Assembly: GCA_963969595.1 (NCBI GenBank)
Contig: OZ018408.1
Coordinates: 44,145,022 to 44,209,021, forward strand
Reading direction: 5' to 3'
Length of the DNA: 64,000 nucleotides
Source of the DNA: Neckera pumila
Lineage: Eukaryota; Streptophyta; Bryopsida; Hypnales; Neckeraceae
Shown: positions 1 to 12,605 of the stretch, piece after piece
How positions within the stretch are numbered: the stretch's first letter is position 1
Layout: each line of letters begins with the position of its first letter
Notes under the pieces: generated by a model
Databases searched by the model: none
The model's input: the letters and a program-made list of their open reading frames with translations, nothing else
What the model was told of the DNA's origin: nothing
Made by a program: the position numbers and the translations under genes

Positions 1-1369
1 TAAAGTTTAGAAATTTTTTAGATTTATTATAGCATTGAAAATAATTAGTTACATGATTATATATAAAATAGGGTGGTGTTAAATCTTGTGTTTTAGGAAC
101 TTGTAGAAAAAAGTAGGGTACTGAGTATAGGATTCCCCCCAAAGTGTTTGGTAGGGTCAATTAGCTTCATAATGGTGGGAGGTGTTGGATGAAGATGCTA
201 GCATTTTTTGTCTACTAATTCTAAATGCAACGCATGTGGAAACTGGAGTCTTCATTTTTGGCATAGGAATGGGTTGGTGGTTTCAACAGCTGCTTGGTAG
301 GGATCCGATGGCGCGTCCTAAATTGGTTTAGGCATTCTAGGGTTTGTTTTACGAGTTCCACATTGAGTACTGCAGAACAATAATTTAGGGTTTTCAAATC
401 CTTTGTACTCTTCTTGGCGCATCGTGCGGATTCTCATTTTGCTTCAGTGTCACTTTCGGATTTAGGTTGCCTGGAAGTGCAATTTTGTGGCGGTTTTTGG
501 ACATGGGCACAAGATTCAAGAGAGCGGTTTTAGCTCTAGGATTTTTTGAAGTGCGAGTGTGGCGCTGTGGTGGTTTAGGGGTTCACTGAATTCACGATTT
601 GTGCAAAGCTTGGTAATTACTCTGGTACGTGACACAAATACAAATTGATCTTCTATCTTACATTGAAATTTCTTGTGAGTATTTCAAATCTCATAAATGT
701 GAAATCTGGAGAAAGGTACTGTTGAAATTTGGTTGGGTACGATTTTGATGTGTATCTCCAAACACGTGAATGCTTCAGAATTTCAACACGAATTCCGTGC
801 GTTCATAATTTTCACAATTTTCAATTCGTGTGAATGTTGCTGCGCTTTGGATGAGGGTGCACAAAAGAAATGGTATTTTCAGGCATGTGAATGCTGTCAC
901 GAATTGCTGTTTTAGATCTGATTAGGGTTTCAATTCAAATTTTTTTGGCCAAATTGTGCGACTGCTGCTACACTTCTGGTTCAGGGTTTGGGTCAGGGTT
1001 TAGGATTCAAACGTCTGAAAGTCGTTGGAGTTCATTGACTGCTCACATATTAGAGTTTCATTGAATCTTGTGAATGATCCTGAGGTTATGATACACTTCA
1101 TTTCCATTTGGGGGTTCGGAATCGGAGATAGGGTGCTGGGTCGTTGCAAAAAACACCATCCTTTTTTGGTCCATTTTGGCCTGTTTTCGGCCAGTACTCC
1201 AGTACTCATGAGCTTTTGCATATGAATTTAAAAAAAATACATAAAATAAGGACAATTAGTACAAGAATAAAATTAGCATATCCCTAATATTCCAGATCTA
1301 AAAAAAATCTAGGTAAAAAGTTATTCACAAAAAAGAGTGACCTGAAATTTTGAAGAAAATACATACTTT
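1..1369. other. No recognisable gene (5' flank)
   Basis: A+T-rich DNA with only short chance reading frames. I see no domain, repeat array or RNA gene. It could be the 5' region or an intron of gene A, which begins near 3774, but nothing in the sequence shows this. Confidence 0.5.
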
Positions 1370-1890
1370 GGCGTTTTAATTTGGAAAAAATAGGAATTTT
1401 TTTTTCAAAGAAAGTAAAAATATACCATTTGGAAAGACTTCATGGTGAAGGGATTTGACCAAAAAATTGATCTTGAAGTCATCTAAAATGTTCAGAACTA
1501 GCGTGCAAGAGAGCCCTCTTTGCATGGATGTAGACAACACAAAATAAAATATTTTTAAATGCCCCTTGGTAGAAACATGAGTTCATACTATGCAAATAGA
1601 CCATAGAAATTTCAGCTCTAAATCATTAAATTTGGGTACTCCTTTTTACTCAAAACCCCTAAATCGCAAAACATGACAAATTAGCTAAATTGAAATTTAA
1701 ATATAAAATGATTTTTAAAAATTTCTGAAAAATATGAGATATGATTAACCTTAAGACAAACATCTCCAATAAAAATTTCAACTTCATGCAAGTTATGCTT
1801 CAACAGTTATTACAAAAGGAAGCTTCTACAAACTCCTTGTGACAATTCAACAAGACCGGTGTTTCTTGCAATGACCCTGCTGCATATTTT
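1370..1890 (+). repeat. Dispersed repeat X, copy 1
   Basis: This stretch is similar, in the same orientation and with shared order of blocks, to 23700-24190. Shared blocks include a 'TTTGCATGGA' core near 1520 (compare 23826), a 'GGTGTTTCTTGCAA' block near 1858 (compare 24140), and the intervening A+T-rich spacing. There is no coding potential. It is an old, diverged dispersed repeat of unknown class. Confidence 0.6.
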
Positions 1891-3006
1891 AGAAAGGCCC
1901 AACTCTAAGGATCCGGTGCATATTTCAAAAACAATTGTTTCAGGGTAATGATCTTCAGATCGACCATGCAGCGTGAGGCAATTGTTTTATGTCATTTGGA
2001 AATTCTGCTACTACTTGGGGTTGGATCCCGTTTCTAATCATCTGTATGTTGAATCTAGAGAACAATGTGTGGTGCTATGTTCATGTTTTGTGTTTGGTTT
2101 CTTACTTGTGTACATACTGCTGAAATTAAGGACACAAATTGCTTTCCATTTATGTTTCCCTTGAATTGTCAGATTGTTGCTTGGGGCTACTATGTGTTTC
2201 TCTTTCCCGTTATTGGTTTCTGTGAAGCATGTGGATGCTGCAAGGTATTTACTCCGTGTTCCATGTCCATAGTGTATAGAAAATCTTGTGATTCTTGTTC
2301 AAATGTAGGCCATGATTCCATCCTGAATTTTGTTTTCACAACTTCTGAATGTTAACCCCTAAAGTTCCATGACTATGTTCATACCAAAAATGCTCGAAAA
2401 CTGCAATTTTTAATACAAGTATCCAATTTTTGAAAAAAAGCTTTTTTTAACACATGTAACCATAGGATCTTGTAGTATGGGGACCTGAAAACATATGTTA
2501 AAAATTTCAGGAATTTCCACCACGTGGATTGCAAGATATGAGCATTCAAATTCACTAAAACCATGTTTTGGGCCTTGCAAAAAACAGGGCAGCAACACTT
2601 CACAAGCTCACTTTTTGATGAAAAAATGTCCAAAATGGTGGTGCTTCTTTGGATTCTTTTTCCTAGACAAGTTGGCTACATGCTTGAAAATTTTCACTTC
2701 ATTTGGAATTGTACAACATATAAGAAAAAAATAATAAGTAGATAGTAGTAGAGAATGATTCAAAATTCAAAATTGTCAAGAATTTAATTATGGAATTGAA
2801 AAATGCTAATCCCAATGATGGCAATGTTGTACTAAATAATCTATAACCTATGACTTTATTTTTTTCAAAAAATATTGAAAATTAAATAAGACAAAGGACT
2901 TCAAAGTTTATTTGAAAGTTGCTTGAAATCTTAAAATCTTCATAACTTTTGACTCATTGATCAAAATGGGATGATTCAAAGCTTTTTACCTATATCCATA
3001 CCTTAA

Positions 3007-3105
3007 GTTTGTTTGTTTGTTTGTTTGTTTGTTTGTTTGTTTGTTTGTTTGTTTGTTTGTTTGTTTGTTTGTTTGTTTGTTTGTTTGTTTGTTTGTTTGT
3101 TTGTT
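3007..3105. repeat. (GTTT)n microsatellite
   Basis: About 25 uninterrupted tetranucleotide copies, inside the TTAA element. It produces long meaningless frames on both strands (repeating Val-Cys-Leu-Phe or Lys-Gln-Thr-Asn). Confidence 0.97.
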
Positions 3106-3156
3106 ATGTTGAGATCTTCCGGACCGTGCATCACCCGGCCGTGTCCTTGGTACCGT

Positions 3157-3390
3157 TGGAAAGCTCTCGGCAAGGAGGGGTGCACGGGCTTGGTTTCATG
3201 GCGTTTGGACCCACGGTGCGGAAGTTATTGAATTTCAAAGTATTTATGGAATCAAAAAATTAGAAAAATGCATTTACTTTGATTTTGGTGACAATCTTGC
3301 AACTGTCGGAAAGGGCTCGGCAAGGAGGGGTGTGGGGGCTTGGTTTCGTGACGTTTGGACCTATTGTGCAAAAGTTATTGAATTTCAAAG
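3157..3390. repeat. Pair of 84-bp direct repeats, 150-bp period
   Basis: Copy 1 (3157-3240) and copy 2 (3307-3390) share a 'CTCGGCAAGGAGGGGTG' core and end in 'GTTATTGAATTTCAAAG'. They are unusually G+C-rich for the neighbourhood and lie inside element A. Confidence 0.85.
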
Positions 3391-3773
3391 TTTTTATTAT
3401 GACTTTAATAATTAGAAAATTACTATGCTTTTGTTTTGGCTATGGCATCGGCACAGGGCTATAATAGCATAACTCTAAAAAATCAGTTTCAAATTTTTTT
3501 TTTGAAAGAGGTGATTTTCTTTTATCTATCCAAACTGCCCAGTTACGAAAAAAAATAACCTATTAGGTCATAATTTTTGACTCGTATTTCCAAATGCCAT
3601 GAAATTTGGTACATATGAAAGATACTCCTTGCCCCCACCTAAAATTTCAACCAAAAATATGGAAATCTCTAGTCGTATGTACCTACCCAAAAATTCTATA
3701 CGGGTAAAAAAAGCATGTTGGTCCTTTAGGGGTTAATTGATGCGTTCCTATTGTGGTTTACATTGTCTTGCAG

Positions 3774-5474
3774 GGTTTGAATTCGCTATCCCTATTTACA
3801 TGGGAATCAAAAAAATCAAAGTGTACATGGTCACTGATGAAGGTGTTGCTCTTAAATGCATTGGAACTATAAAGGGTGAAGAAGGTGAATCACTAGCTGA
3901 CTTGAGGCAACGTCTAAAAGAGAAGAAGATTTTGAAATTCGATTTTCAATACTGGGACCCACAGGAGTGTTGTAAAGTGGCAGTCAGCTTGGAGTCGCTC
4001 AACAACATTGGCGATAGCATCTTCATGATTCCTACCCTCAAAGATGAAGGGCAATAATTTGGCCTCCAAATGAAAAAGAGTAGCAGGCAACGAGGGCTTC
4101 ATCGATAGCTGCCACAGTGACAACGATGTGGGGCTGGAATTTCCACCGATTGACACTGCAGGTTACAATGAAATTCCTGCAGATTTGCCCTCCTGGTCTA
4201 GGGTTAGCGGGTCCAGTGAAGAATGTTTGCTGCAGTCAATGATTGTACCGGCGGGTGCCATGGCAATGTACAAGGAGGGATAAGAGAAATTAAGGAAATC
4301 TTTGAAGGATGTGTCATTGGAAGTCCACAAATAGGGGCTGAAGTCATATGATCTCCATGGCAAAGCCATTGTCATTTTGCACTGTCTAGAGTGCAAGAAA
4401 GACTTTGGAGGGATCAATGGCCTCCATTCCAAGGAACAAGTTTCAAATCTCTTTTCTAACTTCAAGAAAAGCCACATCATGAGCAATCAACACATCAGAA
4501 TTTGGTGTTTGAGAAAGGGATTGGATTGGTGCAACCACCCACAATCAATCACCAAAGGGAAAAAAATAGTGATCTTGACCTCTGAAGACCACAAGCAGCT
4601 AGTGCTGGAAGAAGTTGAGATTCTTGATGCTTTGAACTGAAGTTTGGACCCAGGTTGGCTGACTTTCCAAGTGCTTGGAAGAGATCCGCAGACTGCTGAA
4701 TTGAAAAGCTTTTGATGGAAAGCAAAGTGCGTGACTTGCAATGATTTTTACAGCTTGTGCCCTCCCGAGAAGAACTTGGAAGCAAACTTGAGGAACCATG
4801 CTGGAGGAATTAGACATGCGGAAAAGGTGGGGGAGGCTGCTAGTGTGGGGATAAGTGCTCTGATTTCTGGCAAGCGTGGAAGACCGCAAAAGTTTGTAAG
4901 AGATAGCGCACAATTGTCCCAAAAGCAGCTGCATGCCTTCTTTGCCAATGTAGTTGACAACCCTCAGGTAAATTCATCTCACTCTATGGATCGCTTCGAG
5001 TGCAAGAGCTTTATATGTTGGGATTTTGCAGGCCCTACTCCAGTGTATACAGGTAAAACATTTGAGGTCCACAGTCTATTGTTTGATATAAAACCTGGTC
5101 AAGGGTGGTATACAAAGCCGTGGTTGCAGGAAAACGTTCTGTTGAAGGTTGAATGTGTAAAAATTAATGGGATGTTTAGGCATTGCAATTGCCACCGTGT
5201 GGCCATGAATAATGAACCTTGGACTAATTTAACTTGCAGTATGTGTGCTTCTATTCCTTTTGAAACTAACTTTAGACTATGTGTGATGAGGGAGGATAAG
5301 TCAATTGAAAAAGAGGAACAAGAACTACAGGGGGGGGGGGGGGGGAGAAGACGGATTGGGTACTTGTCCTTGCCCAAGCTAACTAAGCACAGTAGGTCAA
5401 TGTCTATAAAATTGAGAAACGAGTGGTTGTATCATTGGGCAGCAAAAGTAAGGATTGCCTAGTTGAAAGGTAAG
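3774..5474 (+). pseudogene. Gene A, N-terminal block (zinc-finger, transposon-like protein)
   Basis: A CAG ends at 3773 and fits a 3' splice site. An open stretch to 4057 then encodes about 95 residues with an 'ESLADLRQRL' motif. After a frame change, one frame runs from about 4136 to the block end with stops at 4281 (TAA), 4332 (TAG), 4638 (TGA), about 4713 (TGA) and 5460 (TAG). It encodes a first Cys pair ('HCLECKKDFGG', near 4380), then 'KCVTCNDFYSLCPPEKNL' followed by His-x5-His, a GKRGRPQK AT-hook-like motif near 4870, and a third Cys-rich segment ('CNCHRVAMNN...LTCSMC', near 5185-5250). The layout matches a large uncharacterised repeat-borne protein family I know only from memory. A run of 16 G (5330-5345) lies in the frame. 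The block ends at the insertion at 5475 and resumes at 15285. Function is unknown; DNA binding is inferred from the fingers. Confidence 0.7.
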
Positions 5475-5821
5475 TGTGGGCGCTTATTTACCCACCCTTG
5501 GCAAATAATCGTACACAACCAGTTTCTAACTCTAATTGCCAAATCCTATCCTAAGTGGGTGCCTAAATGTTGGTCCATTGTGCCTTCCAAGCAATGGAAC
5601 TTTTATAACCGCTAAACATCTAATCTCCTTGCAAAAAGGCCTCAGACATTCAAGCCTACGACTGCCTACAACCAAGGTGTCCTAGCTATTTGAGCCGCAA
5701 GGGTCCTAGGTTTGCCTAATCTATGGTCTGATTTTTGTATTTTTAGTGATGGAGTATTTCATGCCATTTCCAAAACCCTAAGGTTCACTAGAATTGGACG
5801 TTCCTAGCGAAAGTTGTATGT

Positions 5822-5862
5822 GGATGAAGTTTGATTGCTACTCGGTTCATCAAACTTCATCC
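5822..5862 (-). other. Conserved stem-loop, element 1
   Basis: A perfect 13-bp stem (GGATGAAGTTTGA with TCAAACTTCATCC) encloses a 15-nt loop. On the inferred transcript strand the loop begins TGAACC. It corresponds to the stem-loops in elements 2 and 3, where the outer stem sequence is different but still paired. Confidence 0.75.
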
Positions 5863-7614
5863 ATGGTTTTCTATAGTTTTCTGCTTTTAATTTCACTTGA
5901 TATTTTTATCCAAGGTCTGATTTGAGTTACCCTAACTAAATGTGACTCTAAATTTCTATCGGAAAAGCTTAACTTAATTTATCCGATTAAATCTAATTTA
6001 TCCCATCGATAATCATTTGTTGGATTTTTACTGGTTTTTCTTGGTTTCTACACTCTTGCTTTTACAAGTTACTTTTATCCTTCCTAATTTACTATTTTAC
6101 TTTGGAATTGACTTTTATTGAACTAATTTACTGATGGATGACAATTGGTTGGTAACTTGGATGCGGAACCTCATCCACTATTTATTGCTAACCTAGTTTC
6201 CGAAATTAATTTCTACTTTTACTTTTTCCCTTCTAGGTTAAATTTTCCTCGTGGATGTGAGTTTTCAATTTTTTGGATGATTTTTGGGTGGATTTTAGCC
6301 GGTTGGAGGACCAAACTTCATCCTGATGTAACTTTTTCGTTTTATAACTTGGAATTGGACGTACTTTATCTTTCCCTAAACCCCTAGACCTCTAGTTTCT
6401 ACTTTCTAATCTAAAGCTAACCTGACTTGTTGTCTATGCTACTCTAGCTCTCGGCCCCCTTTAAATATGCTAATTAGGAGAAGATTTAGCAAAGAAGAGT
6501 GGGATTTTTAGTGGCCCACCTCGTATTGGAGATCATGAATTAGGTGGTCGAGACTCCCCCCCTTGGCCGTGTCTCCTCTTCTTGAATTTTCGGCTCCTTG
6601 AATGATTCTTGAGTTGGGAAAGATCTTAGAAAGGATTGGTAGATGTAGCAGGATTTCTTTCTTCTTCCCCTTCCTCTTTTTCCTTCTTTCCACACTATTT
6701 CTTACACAAAACGACTTTGCCTTCCAAAGCTCTTATGCGTTCACTTTGTTCTTACTTCTCTTACATCACGGCCTTGTTCTTATCTTTTTTACACCTTGAC
6801 TTTGCTCTTGGTTCTTTTTACATCTTGATTTTGTTCTTACACCTCAAGGGCACACGCTTTTTTACTTTTACACTTACTCTTTCAATGGTCCAAATTGTTA
6901 GTTGAGATTTCCCCTAATCTATCTACTATTGATCTTCTCTCCTTTTTATCTTCTTCTTTGATTGCAATGCCCAAGTTTCTAGTTTGCAGTGTATAGAGAG
7001 CTTGGATGAGTTGTGCGTGGAGTGATTGTGTGAGTTTGCAGGTTACCCTTGTGCTTCAACACAAATTCCTCTCCCAACCTAGCCTTCCCCTTCCTCAACC
7101 CTACAATGTTCTATCTTTACTTCTACTTTGCTAATTTCCTACTTCTACTATTCTAATTTCTTACTTAGTTTCCCCCGTTTTTTTCTAATTAGCCTTCCTT
7201 CTTCTTCCCTTAGTTTTTTTCCCAAAAGCAAAATTGAAGAAAAGACCAAAAAAAAATAAAATTGGGGAGGCGCGGCCTAGGGCGGAGTCGAGCTGGCTGG
7301 GCTGGCGGATACTAGCAGTGGGTACTGGCTGACTGTTGCTTGGGCGACTGGCTGTTGCTTGGGCCGACTGGCTGGCTTGGTGGCCTAATTCCCTTTTTTT
7401 GTTTTTTTTGCAATTTTTGGTGAGTGCCAAAAAAATGGCCAAGGGGGCGCTTTGACAAGGGGGAGCCAAATGTCCAACTACATTAGATGATATTTGGGGG
7501 TCTTGGAGGGTCGTTTCGGGCCTGTTCCCTAATCTGCCCAGATTCAGTGAACGCCGGTACGGGTGTGTCAGAATTTTTTTTAACACACACTCTAGGACTA
7601 AAAGAGAATTAAAA

Positions 7615-7930
7615 GTCAAAGCTCCGCCATCTAAAGGGAAGGGTCACATGTCTACAAGCAACTTCAAAGAGGGACTTAAAACGTTAGAACATGACAATCC
7701 TGGGGGGTCCAAAGCTTCGCCGTATCAGAGGGGGGACCACACGCCTAGGGATAACTTCAAAGGGGGAACTTTAACTGTTAGCACATGTCAATCCTAGGGG
7801 TCCAAAGCTCCGCCGTAACGGAGGGGGGACCACACACCAAGGGACAAGTTACAAGAGGAAAATTAGAACTTTAAGAAATAACCACTTCAGGGGGGTTCAA
7901 AGCTCCGCCGTCCTGGGGAAGAAGACACAC
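7615..7930. repeat. GC-rich 'AGCTCCGCC' modules, element 1
   Basis: Four imperfect copies, spaced about 90 bp, of a module with 'AAAGCTCCGCCGTA' followed by a G-rich run and 'ACCACAC'. Related modules occur in element 2 (12395-12605) and element 3 (29640-29735). Confidence 0.65.
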
Positions 7931-9270
7931 ACAAAAAAAAAGACTCTCAAAGAAGCTCAAAAGGCCCTTGACTCTGGGGAGAACAAGACTTAGATGTTAG
8001 TACGAGACACGTAGGTCAGTAAATAACAACTTAAAACACTAAAGGCCCCCTAAGGCGGCAAAGCCAAGGCACGGAAGGGGGTAGCTTTAGGATTAGTACA
8101 ATTCTCAAAAACTCCCAAGCTCAAGCTAGTAATTCAACCAAACAACTCCACTTCACAAGTTAGTGACCAAAACAACTCAAAATGAAGCCAAATAACACTC
8201 AAGACACCACAAGAGCTTATAAATGCAAAGAAAGAAGGACCCCAAGACCTTCAAAAGCTGAAAATTAAACAACAACGGAGCACAAAGTGCTCAAAAAACA
8301 CCGTGGAAGTTCCCTTTGGCAAAATGCCAAAAAATCCAACATAGGTTGGATCCATGGACCCAAAACAAGAGTGTGGGTGGTTTGAGAGGGAAATGGGCCT
8401 TTTTTTATAGGTTTCTCAAGGAGCCCACCTCCCTCAAATTACCTTGGTAACCTTATCAATTTAGATTTTCATCCTTATCTCTAAAATTTTCACGGCATTT
8501 GGATTTTACGCTGGTCCAACATTGTATCTTTTGGAGTTTACCTTGGAACTTCAAATGGATTGTGCCAATGGCTTCAGAAGGCCATTTTTGGTCCTAGGAT
8601 CCCTCTACCCCCTATTCCAACGTCTAAAACCTCTCTTAGGTTAGCCCTGATTGAGGCTAGTAAAAGGGTAAAAATCTAGACTTTAGAATTGGCCTTTTCT
8701 GACTAAAGTAACTAGCTAGGTGTGGGCGCTTTATTCCCACCCTTGGAATAAAGTATACACAAAGTCAGGCTCTTGTAATTGTGAGGTTGAGCTCCTAAGG
8801 GATGTCTAACAACGTGTAATCCAGTTGAGCCTTCCAAGCAATGGATCTTTGTTGTTTTCCTAATCCTAACTATTTACTGGTTAATGCTTAATCAAAATAA
8901 TCAAATTGAACCACTTGTTAGAATTGGCATCAATTTTTACTTTATTTGTCAAAACTGAGGTCCAATAGTCATTAGTTAAACAAGATGGAGAAAATGATTT
9001 AATTTATAGGGTTTGTTTTGCCCTTTCTTTCAATGACAAAGAATTCTAACTTTAATGGAGATTTCTAAATAATAAGGAATGAAGTTCTAACTTAGTTTAT
9101 CTTTAGTAAACTTTGAGATAAATTCTAAACTACTTCTTACTAGTGAGATAAACTTGAAATTTACTGTTGTCTTAAGAGATTGTTGTTTTTATCTTTTTAC
9201 CTTTGCTTTTGACTCTTTAAGAAGGTAAAACTCTTAATTTTAGTTTTTTAATTTAAATATTATTTACTAT

Positions 9271-9301
9271 GAATTTTGTCCGTGTTGGTTCATCAAAATT
9301 C
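9271..9301 (-). other. Conserved stem-loop a, element 2
   Basis: GAATTTTG pairs with CAAAATTC around a 15-nt loop. First of three copies in this element. Confidence 0.7.
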
Positions 9302-9364
9302 TTAAGTCATTTTATTTACTCTAAGTTTTCACTTTTGACTTCTTCGGTAATTGTTATTTATTGT

Positions 9365-9395
9365 GAATTTTGACCGTGTTGGTTCATCAAAATTC
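9365..9395 (-). other. Conserved stem-loop b, element 2
   Basis: A perfect 9-bp stem GAATTTTGA / TCAAAATTC with a 13-nt loop. On the inferred transcript strand the loop begins TGAACC. Confidence 0.75.
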
Positions 9396-9680
9396 TTGTG
9401 AAATTCCTTTTTATCTTAAGGTTCTAAATTATTTCTACCTTTACTTTGTGTTCTAATATTCCTAAAATTTTCCTAATTAATTCTTAATTGAATCAATTAC
9501 CTTTTACAATTCTTTTTATCCTCAATAATAAATTCTCAATAAATTCTTACTAATTGGATAAATTTGAGGTTTTAACTTTTGTCTTTTGACATCAATATTC
9601 TTATCTTTTAATCTTTACCTTAAAGTTTTTAAGAAGGTAAAAGCTTCTTACTTTAGACTTCTTGGATAATTGTTGTTTAT

Positions 9681-9721
9681 GGGTGAATATTGACCATTGT
9701 CCAGTTCATCAAAATTCTCCC
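9681..9721 (-). other. Conserved stem-loop c, element 2
   Basis: GAATATTGA / TCAAAATTC with one mismatch, extended outward by GGG / CCC. The loop again contains the conserved TGAAC on the minus strand. Confidence 0.6.
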
Positions 9722-10703
9722 GTAATTCTTTTTTATCCTATTAGTAAAGTTCTAAGTTACCGCTACCTTTACCTTGTAGCCTAAGAATCCTAAAAGATTC
9801 TAAAAAGATTCTAAAAAATATTCTAAAAAGTATTCTAAATTATTCCTTAAAAGGTTCCTAAAAGATTCTTCTTGGTAAATTTTTTTTTACAGCTACTTTT
9901 CTACTAGGGATAAATTCTAATAACTTTTTTTAATTGCAGTAAAATCTTTGTATAATTGCTATAGTAATTTTCTAAAAGTCCCTCGTAAATTCTATTGGGT
10001 CTTTTCCCAAATTTCTATGAAGATTCCAATTTCACTAACAATTCGGAAAGTTTAACGTTTAATCTACTAACTTGGAAAAATACAAGAAATAAAAAATACT
10101 TAGTAAAAATAATCAGCTACTAACCTGGACATTGTGGCTTTCCTCGTTGTACAACGCCACCCACTGGTCAAACGCACACTTCAATTCCATCTTCCGTGTT
10201 TGGCATTTTGACGTTTGCTTTTTTACAACTTTTTTAATGGGTTTAGGAGTCCTGATTTCTTTTTTCTAAGTATTTTATTTTCTTTTGGAGATATTTCCTA
10301 GGAATAAATCTAATCAAATCGAATACCAACTTTTGGAGATATTTTGTAAGAATAAAATCTAACAAAATCTAATGCCAACTTTTGGCTAATTTCCTTGGAA
10401 TCAAACGAGGTCTCAAAACAAAGTTTATCTAACTTTTTCTAACTAATAACTAATTTGAGAATATTTGGAGATCCAATATTCTTCCTTTTTGTTGTTTTTC
10501 TTTTGTCTTCTAATCTAAATGCTAATTATAACTACCAAAGTCAAACTATTCTATATGGGTGGTTCTAATCACTAACCTTCCCTTCTTCTTCTCCCTTCAA
10601 CTTCTAAGCCCTAATTGTTGTCTTAGTTCCCATTGTTTGCTCGGAAGTTTTGTTCGTTTGAAGTTTCCAAAATTTAGAGCTGACTTAAGGATGAGCTAGT
10701 TAA

Positions 10704-11515
10704 CCCCTAATGCAGTTAGGACAGTCAGATACGTGCACCGTAAAGAAGCCCTTTTGGCATACATTCTGCAAAAACTCCCAGTCATAGTGGAGCTTAAGGT
10801 CAATATTTTCCATGACCACAGAATTGTTTATGGTAATCATATCCTGAAATTTTCACAAGTTTTTGCGCATTCAAACTATTTCTAAAAAATTTGAGTATGA
10901 ACACCGTATTGAAAGTTGGGAAAACGTATAGAAATGGAAGAGGGGTCATTGGAAGGATGGCTTTTGTACGCCCAAAGGTTCAGAATTTTGTCTGGTTTGT
11001 ACTAGATCCGTAAGGGTCGTGCGATGGATTCCCGATTATTAGGTCAGACAACTCCTGCAACAGCCGGTCTCTAACACATGTACATTTAGTAACCACTGTA
11101 AGTACTCCATCATGGACCAATGAGGACAGAGTGTGGAATAAAAAATCCCTAAATAACTTATCCACCCATATTCTGCTGAAGAGCTTCACGTCCACGTCTC
11201 TGTTGTCAAAGCGTACACCAACTGCTCAGGCCGGTTTCATCAATGTGGGCTCATTACGTAGTGGCCCTCCATAAATAAGTAAAGTATACTCAAACACAGC
11301 TCCGTATTCAAGTAAATACACCGAAATCCCTGTTCCACTAAGCAAGGAGGGCTCATTTTGAGTCTCACATTTTTTTTTTTAACTCCCAAAAATAAAATGT
11401 ATTTGTGCCCCCAATATTGTAGTTGAGGTCCATAACAGTAAGAGCCCTGAACATACCAAAAATCAGCAAACTACATCCACCGTAGGCCAAAAATGGCAGG
11501 AAACTGCAAAAGGGG
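10704..11515. mobile_element. TTAA-flanked inverted-repeat element C
   Basis: It begins CCCCTAATGCAGTT and ends with the approximate inverse (AACTGCAAAAGGGG), flanked by TTAA at 10700-10703 and 11516-11519. The matching part of element 3 lacks it, consistent with insertion after the two copies diverged. It has no transposase. Same family as elements A and B by termini. Confidence 0.75.
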
Positions 11516-11544
11516 TTAAGTTTGGAAACAAACTGGCTGGCTGC

Positions 11545-11800
11545 TGACTATATGGACTCTGATGTGTCTCTGGTCCTTGTGTAAATCTGAATTCTAAGCT
11601 TAATAGCTTCTAGTGACTCTGATGTTTCTCTATCCTGGTGCAAATCTGAAATTTCTAGCTTGATAGCTTGCTGGAACTCTGATGCTTCTCTGTCCTTGTA
11701 TGAAATCTGAATTTAGCTTGATAGCTTGCTAAAGAACTCTGATGTTCTTTGGTCCTTGTCAAATCTGAAATTTTCAAGCTTAATAAGTTTTTCTCACTTC
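11545..11800. repeat. Tandem repeats, about 60-bp unit, element 2
   Basis: About four imperfect copies of a unit containing 'ACTCTGATG', 'CTCTGTCCTTG' and 'AAATCTGAATT'. The equivalent region of element 3 (30100-30490) is also a tandem array, with complementary-sense sequence. Confidence 0.7.
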
Positions 11801-12394
11801 CTGCTGATTCCAAGTACCTCGTACAATGAGAAATCAGCCCCTACTGGGGTATTCCAAATTTTCATTGAACTTAAATCAACAGGTTCTATAATTTGTGTCT
11901 AACTAGAAACCACCACTAGGAATTTTCTCTCAAGGTCCAAATCTTTTAAAAAAAACCAAGCCTGGTGTTCAAAAATCTAACTGGGTAAAGGTTAGCTCTC
12001 CGTGTCTAAATTAGTCTAATTGTGGTCTTTCCCACATGGATGACCATCTAAATTTTGGCTAAGCCCAACTCCCCAAGTTCCTGGACCCCAATTAACTTCC
12101 CAACTAGCAGCTTGTCAATCCAAACCCTCAGACTCTACTCCCCAATAGCCCGTCAGTTCTCCTCTCGCTTTTGACATGTGGCCCGCCCTCAGCCGGCAGC
12201 CCGTTCTCGTTGGTGCCTCCTTGCTGCTCTGGTCCTGGATTGGAGTTATGTCCTGGATTGGAGTTCTGGTCTTTGGTTTTGGGATCGGATTTTTAATCCT
12301 ATATATACTAACTGTTGCTCGCCACCTTGGGCCTCCCTTTGGAGACCCCTTAACACAAATTTAAAAAATAGAAAAATTCTAACTAAGTGCAAAG

Positions 12395-12605
12395 CTTCTC
12401 TGTCCGGGGGGATAGGGGTTAAACTTCTAGACAAGTTTTGGCAAGGAAATTTTGAATGAAATGAAATCTAAGTCTAGGGCGATAGCTTTGTTGTATTAGA
12501 GGGGTTAACCTCAACATATGGATGATTTTGACAAGGAAATTTGGTTGATACTAAAGGAAACTAAATCTAGGGCGATAGCTTCGCCATATTAGAGGGGTTA
12601 GCCTT
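12395..12605. repeat. 'GGGCGATAGCTT' modules, element 2
   Basis: Three imperfect copies of a module ending in a short run of G and 'GTTAACCTCAA' or similar. They are equivalent to the modules in elements 1 and 3 and lie in the presumed transcribed part. Confidence 0.55.

Larger units (their letters stand above)
2356..3732. mobile_element. TTAA-flanked inverted-repeat element A
   Basis: The element starts CCCCTAAAG and ends CTTTAGGGG, and is flanked on both sides by TTAA (2352-2355 and 3733-3736). Its interior resembles element B (46337-47261), for instance in the block 'ACCATAGGATCTTGTA'. It has no transposase. TTAA target duplications are known for piggyBac and Kolobok superfamilies; which applies here is unknown. 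It lies just upstream of the first gene A exon, perhaps in an intron. Confidence 0.7.

Noticed and set aside
3003..3263. Three overlapping frames encoding Val-Cys-Leu-Phe or Lys-Gln-Thr-Asn repeats
   Set aside because: Pure translation of the (GTTT)n microsatellite.
5465..5480. Consensus-like splice donor AAAG|GTAAGT at the end of the first gene A block
   Set aside because: The GTAAG is better explained as the 5-bp target duplication of element 1 (TTAAG at 15285-15289). Joining across the element keeps frame, and no good acceptor lies near 15285.
7185..7619. 144-codon minus-strand frame in element 1
   Set aside because: Low-complexity GC-rich linker and repeat modules; the equivalent parts of elements 2 and 3 do not keep the frame.
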